The notes below the pieces were generated by a model. The model saw nothing but the letters and a program-made list of their open reading frames with translations, did not search any database and was not told where the DNA came from. Shown here in pieces: positions 21,291-32,141 of a DNA stretch of 64,000 nt. Position 1 is the stretch's first letter. Each line of letters opens with the position of its first letter. The position numbers were made by a program, and so were the translations under genes. The stretch is from positions 123,018,891 to 123,082,890 of the forward strand of contig CM043947.1 of assembly GCA_014529385.2 (NCBI GenBank). Direction: 5' to 3'. The DNA is from Adiantum capillus-veneris (Eukaryota; Streptophyta; Polypodiopsida; Polypodiales; Pteridaceae).

Positions 21291-21670
21291 CTTTGATGGA
21301 GCTTTTCGACGAGTCACAAGAAAAGCAGGGGGAGGGCTAGTATTGGTCAACCCAAGTGGAGAGGTGGTCATGAAAGAGAAGGTCAATCTACCAGGTTCAA
21401 CTAGCAACAATGAAGCATAATACAACACACTATTTCATGGTTTAAAGACATGCATTGGCCAAGGTATACAACGTCTCATGGTAAAAGGGGATGCACTACT
21501 CATTGTGAAGCAAATTTTAGGCATTTGGGCATGCAAGAATTAAAGCTTAAGGACAAAAGTTCATGCCATTCGTAGGATGTTTAATCAGTTTGAAGAAGTG
21601 CAACTATATCATATTCCTAGGAAACAAAATAAAGATGCCGATTTACTTGCACAACAAGCAGTTACATGTG
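21291..21670 (+). pseudogene. Element B second, archaeal-like RNase H (aRNH)
   Basis: A second RNase H after the first, diagnostic of Tat/Ogre elements. Candidate catalytic residues are all present: FFDGAF (21291), STSNNEA (Glu about 21415), VKGDALLIVKQI (Asp about 21488) and NKDADLLAQQA (about 21631-21650). The usual GGGLVLVNPSGEV strand follows the first Asp. The frame is broken by TAA at 21418 right after NNEA and by another stop near 21541. Confidence 0.88.
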
Positions 21671-23157
21671 TTGAGAAAGAAGTGCAGGTCATCATGGTGG
21701 CAACAACTATCAAGCAACCGAGATACCAAGGATTGGAGTCATTGACTCCCATTATTAGCTACATTTTGGAGGGTGAGTTTCCACAAGACTTCACGAAGGC
21801 TCAGAAGAGGAGACTCATGAAAAAGGCAAGCGCGTATCTCTTTCTAGAAGGATCACTCTATCAAAGAGGAAAGGATCAAGTGTGGAGAAGAGTACCAACT
21901 ATTAAAGAAATTCCAGCCATTCTACAAGGTTTGCATGAAGAGGCATGTGGTGGTCATTTTGCCCAAGAGTTAATTGTGAAGAAGATTTTGCTTGCGGGGT
22001 ATGTTTGGCCAAGTCTGCATGTGGATGTCCAACATTGGTGTAAAAGTTGTCACAATTGTCAGGTAAATGGGAATAGAAGATTGGTTTATGGTCAAAGGCA
22101 AATCGTGCTTGCAAATGGACCCTTTGAAAAGTGGGACATTGATGCTATGGGTCCTCTCCCTAGGACAAACAATGGTAAACTCTACATTCTAGTGGCTGTA
22201 GACTATATGACTAGGTGGGTGGAAGCACAAAGTGTGGCAAAGATAAATGAGAGGACAGTGAGAAAATTTTTCTACACTCACATTTGTTGTAGATTTGGCA
22301 CATCTTTGGAGATTGTTTTTGATAATGGTCCAGGGTTTAGAAAGGGCTTGCTCACAGAAGTCTGTGAAGAACTTCACATTCTACATCGTCATAGTACACC
22401 CTACTATCCCCAATCAAATGGTTTGGTAGAAAAAGCTAATGGTATCATTGTAGGCATCATTAGAAAGGTGGTGAGAAACAAGACAAAGTTGTGGGATGAC
22501 TTCTTGGATGGTGCCTTGTGGGTGTATCGAACCACATATAGGGAAGCCACGGAGTTTACACCATTTCACTTGGTCTATGGTCAAGAGGCTTTACAACCAA
22601 TTGAGCTCAACATTACAACAATGTAACTTCATGGAAAAGCAGCACAAGATGATCAAGAAGCATGGATGGATTGACTTCTTACCTTAGCTGAGCTTGAGTG
22701 GAAAAGAGAAGCAGCATACGAGTGCTACAAGAAGAAAGCTACGCAGGCGAAGGAGAAGCTTGATAAGAAACTAAAGGACAAAGACATCAATGAAGGAGAT
22801 CTTGTGCTAAGGTATGACAATCGACTCGATAATCGTTTTGATGCCAATATTGAAACTACATGGCAGGGGCCATACATAGTCTATAAGGATTTCAATTCAA
22901 GTTACTATCAACTTATGGACTTGAATGGGAAAGAGCACTCTAGGAAGGTAAACGGGTATTGCTTGAAGCCTTATTTGAGTCGCCTTCTCCCAAAGGATCT
23001 ACCAAAGATATGTCAAAAGGCATCTATCACATGTAAGTATTATTACGTGAAGCATGAGTGTAACTCAAACCAAAATTCCAGGGGGCCAAACAATGAAGAG
23101 CTTGTCAAGGACTTTGAAGCACTCTCTTTGGAAAAGATGCTTTATGATGGTACATGA
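21671..23157 (+). pseudogene. Element B integrase
   Basis: Integrase inserts the DNA copy into the chromosome. The zinc-binding domain reads HEEACGGHF...CKSCHNC (about 21937-22060). The catalytic core has KWDIDAMGPLP (Asp about 22139), IVFDNGPGF (Asp about 22320) and NGLVEKANG (Glu about 22428), so D-D-E is intact. LVYGQEALQPIELN ends the core at about 22620, then a stop interrupts. The C-terminal part continues near 22640-23000 (EGDLVLRY, WQGPYIV, NGYCLKPY). No chromodomain follows. It ends just before the polypurine tract. Confidence 0.92.
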
Positions 23158-23171
23158 ATATACCATCATCC

Positions 23172-23185
23172 TGGGGGAGGGTTAA
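23172..23185 (+). other. Polypurine tract of element B
   Basis: TGGGGGAGGGTTAA abuts the 3' LTR. Confidence 0.8.
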
Positions 23186-25561
23186 TGATAGCCGTTTTTC
23201 GGCTCTCTGTAATTTCCATAGTGAGTTATCTCACCCTATCAAATCACTCAAACACTGTGGTTACCCTCACCCTTTCACTGTATATAGGTGTGTGTGAGTT
23301 ACAGGACTTTTCCCATATCTTCTTAAAAACCCTTAATTAGCTAGTCACTCGGCTAGTTGAGCAAAAGAAAATAAAAAAAATAAAAAATATTATGGCCCAT
23401 TTGTGTGTAAATATTTCATTGTATATAGGGCCTAAATAAAAAGATTTTTCATAATTATTTTGGTATTTATTTAAATTTATCTACCTATGGTGTGTTATTT
23501 ATGCTATGTACATTGACTCACCATTACTATATTTTTTCTTACCATTTTGCATACTCTTTATTCCATATAAAAATAATTTCATGCAAGCTTGTCTTATTTT
23601 TGGTGTAACTCCATCCCAACAAAAATCCAAAAAAACTAGTTCTATTTATGTGTATATTTTTTCACTATTGTGATTTTTTCATTCCTACATCTATTCTCTA
23701 TTACTCTCATAAATTAGACCACCAAAAATATTCATATTTTTATGGTAGACTTATAATGAGAGAGATTTATTTTGACCCCTTTATATTTTTTTCACCTGTA
23801 TTATGTATGTTTGATATGTACATATTTTTTTAGACCCCTCAATATTTGATTTTATTTGTTGTACTATTCATTTATATCATGATCTCAATAATATCTTCAA
23901 TTATAGACCTACCAAATAAGGTCAAGGGTATGTGGCATGCATGCATGCACTATGGAGGGATCACTCTTGGAGGTATTCAAAAGAATCATCCAAAGAAGGA
24001 CCTCACAAGGACTTTGTGCAGTGGAAAAAACAGTCGGTTTTGCTGAATTTTTAAAGATCACATGCTCCCCGAATTTGAAAAGGTGATACAAACAAAAGTT
24101 GTAGCTCGTGGGCTGAACCTTTACCTCAATTTATTTCATATTTTTTTGAGCTACGAGGTGTGAGCTATGATTTTATTGGTGGACCCCAGTTTGCCCATTC
24201 TATGCAGCCACACTCCCTTTTTCACTTTATCATTTTCCTTTTTCACACACACTTCTCCACTCATCATCCCGACCTCTCTCACCACTCCTCTCTGCACCCT
24301 ACTCACCTTCTTCTCAACCTTGAAGAATAAGAGAAACCATGGAACTCATGTCTCCTACACACACTTCCATTCCAAAATTGACCACCTAGTCTCATTTTTT
24401 CTCTTCCATATTACCTATATCTATCACAAAAACCACAAAATTCAGCCTCTTCTCTTGAGAGACAACATCATGGTGATTGATTTCTCATGTTCACTTACCT
24501 TGGCTCCCAAGGAAGGTCAAGAGTGGAGAAAAAACGTACTGTCAAAGCTAGTGGACCGTCAACAAGCGTCAAAATTGACCCTACTCAAGACACTTGGAGC
24601 ATCAACATTGTAAGAAATGCATATTTTTCTTACCTTAAGAGTTTTTTCTTCCTTATTTGTATCCTACATGGATACTCCCATTGTAAATATCCAATTCCAT
24701 TTGTAAATCAATAAAAATACTAATTCTACTAATTTACTAACACTAACCTACTATGAAAAGTCCTATCACCTCCACTTCTCTCCTCTCTCTCTTCTTCATC
24801 TATCTACACCAACTTCTTGATAATTCCAAGCAAAAGAAATTAGATAAGTGCTGAAAATATAACCCAACCATGGTTAGACGAGTAACCCTAGCCCTCAAAA
24901 TTGCTATAAAAGGAGGGTGTAGCTAGCACAAATGGAAAGCCATAAGCAAGAGCACTATGCTATAGCTTGAGAAGCTAAGCTCAACCTCTCTAGAAGGAGC
25001 TCTTGAGTGGAAGCTCATTGTCTTATGCATGTGCATGTGTTGTATTATGGGTGATTAGCAAGGGAACTCTATGTCATTGTAAGAGAGAGTGATCATTCAA
25101 TTGAGAGTAGGAAATCTATCATTTCTCTTACTAGTGTAAGCCCAACATTTGCTGAATCAAGGAGGGTGGATTTGGAGAGCTTGGATACTTTGTCTCTCTT
25201 CCAACGTGAAGTAATGGACAACAATGTTGTGTAAGTGTCTTGGTGTTTTTTTAAAGTTCTTGATAGCTTGTCTTTGGGTGTTATCATTAATTTAGCCATA
25301 AATCCCACATACTGTAAGAGGGCGACAGGGTGGAGAGGACTCCCCTGGCCTTAAGACAGTGATTGGGGTGGCTTTTCTTGTGATGTGTTGTGGTGTAATT
25401 TATTCAAGCTATGTTGAAAAAATACTAATCTCACTTTGATTGGTCATGACAGATTTGTAAGAAGGTATTAGTGCAACAAGCACCTCCTCCCCCTTCTCTC
25501 TCTTTCTTACATATATAATTGTGTCTGCTTGATCATTGTCGATACATTTCAAAGCAGCCTG

Positions 25562-25635
<74 letters not shown>

Positions 25636-25809
25636 ACGCGTCCTAGTTCGCATCCAAAACTCGGTGGTGCCCCGAATTTGTGTAGGGTTAGGTTGCGGAT
25701 TTGTGTGTGTGTTTGCTATTTTTTCCAACCCCAACCCAATTGAGCATCATGGGAGCCTAGAAGAGTGCTTAGAGGCCACTCTTCTTGTTGCCTGCCCTGG
25801 ACCGCCTCA
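23186..25809 (+). repeat. Element B 3' LTR (2624 bp)
   Basis: Partner of 5938-8579, with scattered substitutions and small indels. TATA is at 24905. A long (CT)n run lies at about 25564-25633, where the 5' LTR also has (GT)n. It is followed by CTAC of the target site. Confidence 0.93.
25564..25633 (+). repeat. (CT)n microsatellite
   Basis: About 35 CT units near the end of the element B 3' LTR. Confidence 0.95.
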
Positions 25810-26228
25810 CTACCCATGGACCTACCAAAATCTACCTGAGGCTCTGGTACAGGCATCTGTGACTCTCTCAAATACATGCGTGCATCATCATCAACATACA
25901 AAAAACTATCATGCATATGCCGTAACTGGACTGTCACTGGATGGTATCGTGTTTCTGAAACATTTTCTAGGGATGTTACTGGGATCTCACGTTTAGAATG
26001 GATATTTTGTACTCGATAGAGTACATCTAAGAAATCTATGAGATGATCAGACCTCGTGTGGTGGGCTCTGGCTCTAACTGACTGAAAAGCATGAGTAGAG
26101 TGATCATGAGACTGAAGCCTCACAAAATAGCGATCGGTATAACGATCTCGATAACATAAATGTCTCTCGTACTCTCCTACTAACCATAGGAACACCAAAT
26201 CGGAACCTCTCAGGGCCATGGTCATCAT
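25810..26228 (-). pseudogene. Element A right-arm ORF, 5' part
   Basis: On the minus strand an open frame starts MMTMALRGSDLVFLWLVGEY and runs about 140 codons to VDFGRSMGS, where element B interrupts it. The same frame continues at 5937-5645 for about 100 codons. This arm keeps the frame that the left arm lost by indels near 2790. It has no recognisable domain. Confidence 0.6.
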
Positions 26229-28180
26229 CAATCTAGAGAGTGCAAATACTCAATGGTCATGTGGAAGCTCACTATGACTGATCTAGATCTCTCAAGGAAT
26301 AGCAAGCAATATAATAAGTGTATGGCAAGATCGTGATGTGAATGGTGTGATCAAATGAAACTGTCACACGGGTGACCTATAGTCAATCATGCATGATAAT
26401 AGTGGCTCATAAATCACATCACAATGATGTCAATGTGTCGAGAGTCCACTAAATCCTACAGTGTGCTATGTCAAATAAGTAAGCGAATCAGGCAAACGAC
26501 TCTCGGGACATATGTACTCTCAGTGTCTAGTCGTGCATAAATGCGCGCGTGAACGAGGTATATAATAGAAAGTATAAGAGAGAGATACTCGTAATACAGG
26601 GTCCAAAAGAGGCCGACTAGATGCGCATATGAATGGGACACCTACAAAAAAAGAGAACAAAAAAAGTTTTTTTTTGGGTTTTTAAAAATTGGGACGTCCA
26701 TGCACACACTCTTTTTATAATGTTTGTTGACTTTGTTTCTCTTTTTCTCACCTAGATTCTTTTCTCACATGCTTTGTCTTTTGTTAACTTTACTCCCTTT
26801 CCACACACTTAAAAACAAGCATGCACATGTGCTTGACCCCCCACCCCCTTTGTTTGCTTGTGCACTACACTTTACACATACCCAATTTGAGGATGGTACA
26901 CACCCCTCTTAAATGATGCACACACCTAAATCAAGAAATGCACACACACCTAAATCAAGTAAGTGCTCATACACACCTAAATTAAGTAAATGCACACACC
27001 TAAATTAAGTAAGTGCACACACTATTACGAGAAGTGAGACGATGCGCGTGCGAAACTAAAAATAGGTCGTGAAGTGTGTACACGCTCAATTTTGTAAAGA
27101 ATTTTTTGCAATTAACACTTCAAAGTTGCACCCAAAATCAAATTTCTATGCATTTTTCATCCAAATTAGGTCGATTTTTGCTTCTTTTTTTGTTTAATTT
27201 TGACTAAAAATTAACATAATTAGCAAAATTAAACATATATAATTGATCAACACACTTTGAATTTTGCAATTCAACTAATCTCACATCAATTTGCAATCAA
27301 TTACAAGCCCAATTAAGTGTACACATACAAGCATAATCAAGCACTAATCGCTAATCAATGCACACACAATCTAGCAAAAATTGGGCAGCATTTTGACACA
27401 ATTTTAGCAATGAAAAAATTGATCCATAATCATCATAACAACATCAAGCAATCCAATGCTTTTTATGAACCCAATTGGCACCAATTAAACCATAATTTGC
27501 ACTAAAAAATGTACACTTTGCCTACACATAAGCACACTAATTGCACTTAGATTTGCACTAATTTTTTGTGAAATTTATCTTTAATCAAACTTGCAAATAA
27601 AATCAAAAAATGAATGGGTTAATGCACTCACAATAACATAAGCATCGTGTCGATTTTTCACTCCAATTGACGTCTACACACATGTGTGTGTACTAGCAAC
27701 CGCTTAACTACAATTCACTTACAATCAATCAAGCACAAAATCTCATGTGTAGCATCATTTTCAATCAAATTAAACACATAAGAATGATAATCACACTTCA
27801 AACCAATGATTTAGCTATGTGTAACACAAAAATCATGTGTGATTAGAGAGCCTAATTAGAAAAAAACTCTAATTACACACTAAAAAATCACTCGATTTCA
27901 CTCAATTTTTTTGCAATTTCTTATCAGAAGAGTGATGTCTAAGCTTATAATTAGGCATGCACACATATAACTCACTCCAATTGTTAGCTGATTAGTAAAA
28001 AATTAGTGAATAATTAGTGAAAAAGAGAAAAACATACAAATTAATCACAATTTCTTAACCAAATCTCACCATAAATCCACAATTCACCATCACCAACACC
28101 TAAAACATAATCTAAACTACTCTAAAACATGATTAATGATTTTTCAACACACTAATGACTCCTCTAGCTTAGGTAATCGA

Positions 28181-28199
28181 TCCCCGACAGCGGCGCCAA
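28181..28199 (-). other. Primer binding site of element A (right arm)
   Basis: On the minus strand TTGGCGCCGCTGTCGGGGA directly follows the LTR. It is the same class as in element C and the Athila/Tat elements. Its presence shows the arm is the 5' part of an LTR retrotransposon. Confidence 0.85.
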
Positions 28200-28988
28200 T
28201 GTTGGGGGGGTTGTCGCATAGCTCAATCACCGACATAATGTCAAACCAATGGATCGATAACCTGGCTAGTGCATGAAGGCATGGAATCACTAGAAATGCA
28301 AGAAGAGGATCCTAATAAAGAGAGTTAAGAAGAAGAGAAAGCTATGGAGAAGGCTAATCACTGAATGCCTACTCTCTAATCTTCTTTAATCTCAACAATC
28401 AAGAGGACAATGGGTGCACACTCTCATCAATCACACACACACACATCAATCAAAAGCTCAATGAGCTCACAAATAATGTAAAAGTGAAGATAAATGAGAG
28501 AGAAACACTAATTAGAGACTAATCAATGCGTAACTACACACCATATACACAATCGACAAAGAGAAAGAAGAACAAGAGCGCTTAGCTTTCCATTGCATGC
28601 CATAGAAAGTAGGTGAGCACAAGAGGAAGCTCCAACTCCAAAAATCTTCACCTCTATCTTCTCTACAAGCTTTCCATGAAAGCTTAACTCACCTGAGGAT
28701 CCCTAAAAAATGACCTAACTTTCACCTTTATACCTAGGGCATAAAAAATATGTCTGGCCGTCCATGAGATGCATAGAATTGTGTGCATTTCTATAGCTCC
28801 TAGGCATCATGGTAACATCAAATATACAAGCTAAAACTCATGTAGAGCCTATAAATATGTCAAAAGTACATACACAAAATGATGTCTCTGTCAAAAAATG
28901 AAGCAACGTATGCTAATACATCATAAGCATATGCTAAAAATAGCATAGCTGAAGGTCATCTGCTACTTTGTGTTTGCGCTGCCAAATA
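28200..28988 (-). repeat. Element A right LTR, complete (789 bp)
   Basis: Bounded on the inside by the primer site and on the outside by the TCCAT duplication. On the minus strand it starts TATTTGGCAG (normal TG changed to TA) and ends CCCCCCCAACA. Confidence 0.85.
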
Positions 28989-28993
28989 TCCAT
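28989..28993. repeat. Target-site duplication of element A, right copy (TCCAT)
   Basis: Matches 521-525. The chromovirus RT resumes right after it. Confidence 0.9.
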
Positions 28994-29810
28994 GGATCCA
29001 AAGAAGGTTCAAACCATCCTTGATTGGGAGACACCCACCTCGGTAAGAGATGTTTAATGTTTCCTCCGATTTGCAAATTTTGATTGTATCTTTATACAGG
29101 GGTACTCCAAGGTGGTTACAACACTCACAAGGTTGACAGGCCATAATAAGTTTGTCTGGGACTTAGAGGCCGCGAAAGCATTTCAGACTCTCAAGCAAGC
29201 TTTCACGATCGCACCCATTCTAATTCATGCAGATCCTACAAAGCCTTTCATCCTAGAAAAAGACGCTTCACATTTTGCCCTTGGTGCTATTCTATCCCAA
29301 GGAGGAGAGGATGGTTGAGTACATCTAGTGGCTTTTCATTCCCACAAGTTCTGCTTTTCATTCCCACAAGTTCTCAGCTGCAGAAATCAATTATGAAATC
29401 CATGACAAAGAGCTCTTAGCAATCATCGACTCCTTTGACACTTGGCGTCACCTACTTGAAGGAGCTCCTCATAAGATCAGTGGCTATACAGATCACAAGA
29501 ATTTGGAATACTTCATGACATCCCGCGTCTTGAATCGTCGCCAAGTCAGGTGGAGTGGTATCCTATCAAGGTTTTATTTTCTTATCTCTTATAGACCTGG
29601 CTGTCAACAAGCTAAGCCAGATGCCTTATCAAGAAGATCCTACCTTGCACCTAGAGAAGGTGATGCAGCATTTGATCAACAAGAGTCAGTGATTTTGAAA
29701 CCTGAGCAGCTTAAGCTAAACGCCACCATGAGCCAAGCTCCTGAAGATTCTACTTTTCTTTCTAAGGTGAAGATGCAAATTGCCAAAGACCCACTTGCTT
29801 AGAATATTAG
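28994..29810 (+). pseudogene. Element H RT connection and RNase H
   Basis: It resumes with MDPKKVQTILDWETPTSVRD, then FLRFANF, LTRLTGHNKFVWDLEAAKAF, PILIHADPTKPFILEKDASH (RNase H catalytic Asp in KDAS), [36 protein letters not shown] and [13 protein letters not shown] 22-bp tandem duplication at 29331-29374 shifts the frame. The TAG near 29800 (PLA*NIRQ) fits CAG-to-TAG. Confidence 0.9.
29331..29374 (+). repeat. 22-bp perfect tandem duplication
   Basis: GCTTTTCATTCCCACAAGTT plus CT occurs twice head to tail (29331-29352, 29353-29374) inside the RNase H frame. It is a frame-breaking slip or repair scar. Confidence 0.95.
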
Positions 29811-30880
29811 ACAACAACTACAAGGACAAGAGGTTAATGAGGACTTTCAAGAAATCGATGGATTAATTTACTATAAGGGTCTTCTCTATATTCTGCCAGG
29901 ACCAACACGCTTGGAGGAACTTCAACAATGACATGATCTTCCATCAGCAGGGCATTTTGGGGTTAATAAGACAATTGAGCTTCTCTCCCGTGACTTTTGG
30001 TGGCCTCAAATGTGGAAGCTTGTCAAGGAGTATGTAGGCACTTGTGACACTTGCAATAGATTAAAGGCCCCTCGTCATCGTCCTCATGGGTTACTCCATC
30101 CCTTGACCATTCCAACCAAACCATGGTTATCCATCTCCATGGATTTCATTGTAGAGCTACCCTTGTCACAAGGATTTGACTCCATTTTAGTAGTCGTGGA
30201 TTGGTTTACAAAAATGGCACACTTCATTCCAACCACTAAAACCATCACTAGCAAAGGTACGACCAAACTCTTTCTACAACATATCTATCGTTATCACAGA
30301 TTACCGAATGACATAGTTTTTGATCGGGGCCCACAATTCATCTCTAGCTTTTGGAAAAGCTTATTCAAGCTACTTCGAGTACAAGTCAACCTCTTCTCAG
30401 CCAATCACCCACAAAGTGATGGACAAACAGAGAGAGTAAATCAAGCTTTGGAACAGTATCTTTGCTGTACTATCAATTATCACCAGGATAATTGGGTTGA
30501 GCTCCTACCGCTAGTAGAATTCTCCTATAATAACAGTTTTCATGCCTCCACCCGTCACACTCCATTCTTTGCTAATTATGGTCAACATTCCAAACAGGAT
30601 ATCCACAGACACCATCAAGTCAAAAATCCAGATGCTATTCATCTTACACAACAATTATCTGCAATTCACAAAGAACTTACGATTCATATCAAAGAAGCTC
30701 AATCCAAGTATAAGGAAAGTGCAGATCTCCATCGCATGCAGCATCCAAAATACAAAGAAGGGGATAAAGTGTGGCTCCTCCGACGTGATCTGTGTTTATC
30801 TCGTCCATGTCAAAAGCTTGATTATCAAAGGCTTGGCCCGTTTAAAATTATCCATCAAGTCAATCCAGTCACCTATTGAC
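29811..30880 (+). pseudogene. Element H integrase core
   Basis: The zinc-binding region HDLPSAGHFGVNKT...CDTCNRLK runs at about 29935-30065, after a TGA (CGA-to-TGA type) at about 29930. The core has SISMDFIVELPL (Asp about 30141), IVFDRGPQFISSF (Asp about 30320) and HPQSDGQTERVNQ (Glu about 30434). The frame is then open to KIIHQVNPVTY and stops at 30877. The D-D-E residues are intact. Confidence 0.93.
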
Positions 30881-31198
30881 TCCGATTGCCCTCATCCATG
30901 AAATCCATCCGGTCTTTCATGTCTCAGTCCTAGAACCTTGTCACACATCTAAGATCCTAGGAAGAGCCCTATAGCCACCTCCTCCGGTTGATATTCAAGG
31001 ACATGACGAATATGAGGTCAAGAAAGTCCTAGATTCTTGAGTTTTGTGTGGCAGGTTATAGTACTTGGTGCATTGGAAAGGCTATGATGTTAGTGAACGA
31101 ACCTGGGAATCAACACACAATCTACAACATGCATCTCTCAAAGTCCAAGAGTTCCATCAACAACATCCCAACTCAAGGAACACCACAGCTCCTCGTGG
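30881..31198 (+). pseudogene. Element H integrase C-terminus and chromodomain
   Basis: After a frame change the text reads LPSSMKIHPVFHVSVLEP and then a chromodomain, DEYEVKKVLDS..VLCGRL..YLVHWKGYDVSERTWEST (about 31000-31110), which targets integration to marked chromatin. In that frame the two stops are TGA after VLDS and TAG after CGRL, both one C-to-T change from CGA and CAG. It ends TAPRGTRR-TAA at about 31210, beside the purine tract. Confidence 0.88.
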
Positions 31199-31209
31199 AA
31201 CTCGTCGCT

Positions 31210-31223
31210 AAAGGAGGAGGTAA
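31210..31223 (+). other. Polypurine tract of element H
   Basis: AAAGGAGGAGGTAA directly precedes the LTR TGTCATGG. Confidence 0.7.
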
Positions 31224-31289
31224 TGTCATGGATGCTTGAGAGTCAGTCGCTGCCTGCATCATCGCTTATGTCATCACCTACATCATCGC

Positions 31290-31600
31290 TAGAAGGCTCT
31301 AGAAGAATCTAGAAGGATCTAGAAGATTCTAGAAGTTTCTAGAAACATGGAGAAGATTCCGAAAGAATCTAGAAGTTTCTGGAAAGCTCTAGAAAGTTGA
31401 AGAAGGATCTAGAAGGTTCTAAAAGAACTAGAAGGATCAAGAAGTTTCTAGAAGCTTGGAGAAGATTTCGAAAGAATCTAGAAGTTTCTGGAAAGCTCTA
31501 GAAAGTTGAAGGAGGATCCAGAAGGTTCTAGAAGAACTAGAAGGATCAAGAAGGTTCTAGAAGATTCTAACCTCCTCAAGAAGAACCTAGAAAGTCCTAA
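31290..31600 (+). promoter_or_regulatory. Heat-shock-element-like array in element H LTR
   Basis: A run of GAAnnTTC units, the binding pattern of plant heat-shock factors. The best is five alternating units at 31322-31344 (GAA, TTC, GAA, TTC, GAA with exact 2-bp gaps). A three-unit site lies at 31372-31384, with more in a 109-bp tandem repeat (about 31336-31444 and 31445-31553). The array ends about 45 bp before the TATA box, a promoter position. Function is inference. Confidence 0.6.
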
Positions 31601-31642
31601 CCTCCTCAAGTAACTTGCTCAAGTAACTTCCTCAAGCACTAG

Positions 31643-31650
31643 TATAAATA
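31643..31650 (+). promoter_or_regulatory. TATA box of element H LTR
   Basis: TATAAATA followed by GGGGTC, just downstream of the GAA/TTC array. Confidence 0.6.
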
Positions 31651-31870
31651 GGGGTCTTGGGCCAGAAGCCCCTCGATCTTGCCAACACCAATTGTGAGGC
31701 TCCTATGAGGAAATCCCTCTTCTAGTTGTTATATTCAAGTCTTGTCCATGCAATCAAGCCTTGTCTTGAACTCAAGTCATGTAATCCAAGTCTTGTATCT
31801 AGCTCTCTTAATAAAGTATTAAGTCTTATAATCAATATTAAGCTTATCATCAAGTCCAAGTTCTTGTACA

Positions 31871-32141
31871 TTGTGAGAGCCTCCTCTTTCTCTCTTCTAG
31901 CTCTATACGCGCTCATAATAGAGAGAGAGTTGCATGCACAACTTAAAATCATGTTTGTGGGTCGCATGCAAAGAGAGTTGCATGTATGCTGGTCTGAATG
32001 AACAGAAAGATAGTTAGATTGCATTATCGTCCAAGGAGGTGAGATGGACCGGAGACAAAAACATTACAACGCAACCTTCTAAGTGAAGGCATTAGATACA
32101 TATCAATTAAGGACTGAGGGTGGAAAAAAAGAAGAAAAAAC
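31871..32141. other. Intergenic, nothing recognised
   Basis: Non-coding sequence between the chromovirus LTR and the LINE-like fragment. A GAGAGAGTTGCATG motif is repeated (about 31922 and 31972). Confidence 0.5.

Larger units (their letters stand above)
5938..25809 (+). mobile_element. Element B: Tat/Ogre-like Ty3/gypsy retrotransposon
   Basis: It has two LTRs of about 2.6 kb (5938-8579 and 23186-25809) starting TGATAGCCG and ending GCCTCA, a primer-site candidate, two leader ORFs, gag with a zinc knuckle, protease, RT, RNase H, a second archaeal-like RNase H, integrase and a polypurine tract. It is inserted in the right arm of A. The flanks are ...CCTACTAC and CTACCCATGG, a 4-5 bp duplication (CTAC or ACTAC, since the LTR terminal A is ambiguous). 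Without C (11253-20203) it is about 10.9 kb. Frameshifts and stops in gag, pro and the RNase H region mean this copy cannot make a full polyprotein. The dual RNase H places it in the Tat lineage. Confidence 0.93.
526..28988. mobile_element. Element A: inverted-repeat (palindromic) LTR retroelement inside H
   Basis: The left end begins TGTTTGGCAGCGCAAACAC. The right end, read on the minus strand, begins TATTTGGCAGCGCAAACAC, one base different. From both ends inward the sequence is the same LTR, leader and start of a coding region, so the insertion is a large inverted repeat. The left arm is 526-3371. The right arm is 28988-25810 plus 5937-5636, split by element B. The unique centre is 3372-5635. 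A 5-bp duplication (TCCAT) flanks the whole unit. The right arm keeps a complete LTR (28200-28988) and a GGCGCC-type primer binding site. The left arm has lost about 720 bp spanning the LTR end, primer site and leader (junction near 1040). No RT or integrase is visible. The arms differ by many substitutions and indels, so the insertion is old. Confidence 0.85.
25810..28988 (-). repeat. Element A right arm, outer segment
   Basis: Reverse complement of left-arm 526-3083, with about 720 bp extra (27757-28476) that the left arm lost. It has the full LTR, primer site, leader (including a short minisatellite at about 26920-27020) and the ORF start. Confidence 0.88.
31224..31870 (+). repeat. Element H 3' LTR (about 647 bp)
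   Basis: It starts TGTCATGGATGC after the purine tract. The best end is TTCTTGTACA at 31870, giving TGT...ACA. The other LTR is outside the window, so the end is provisional. It holds a GAA/TTC-rich tandem region, a TATA box (31643) and AATAAA near 31811. Confidence 0.7.

Noticed and set aside
31224-31640. Possible CRISPR-like array from the repeated TCTAGAAG units
   Set aside because: Units are about 10 bp, without constant-length unique spacers, and they lie in a plant retrotransposon LTR.
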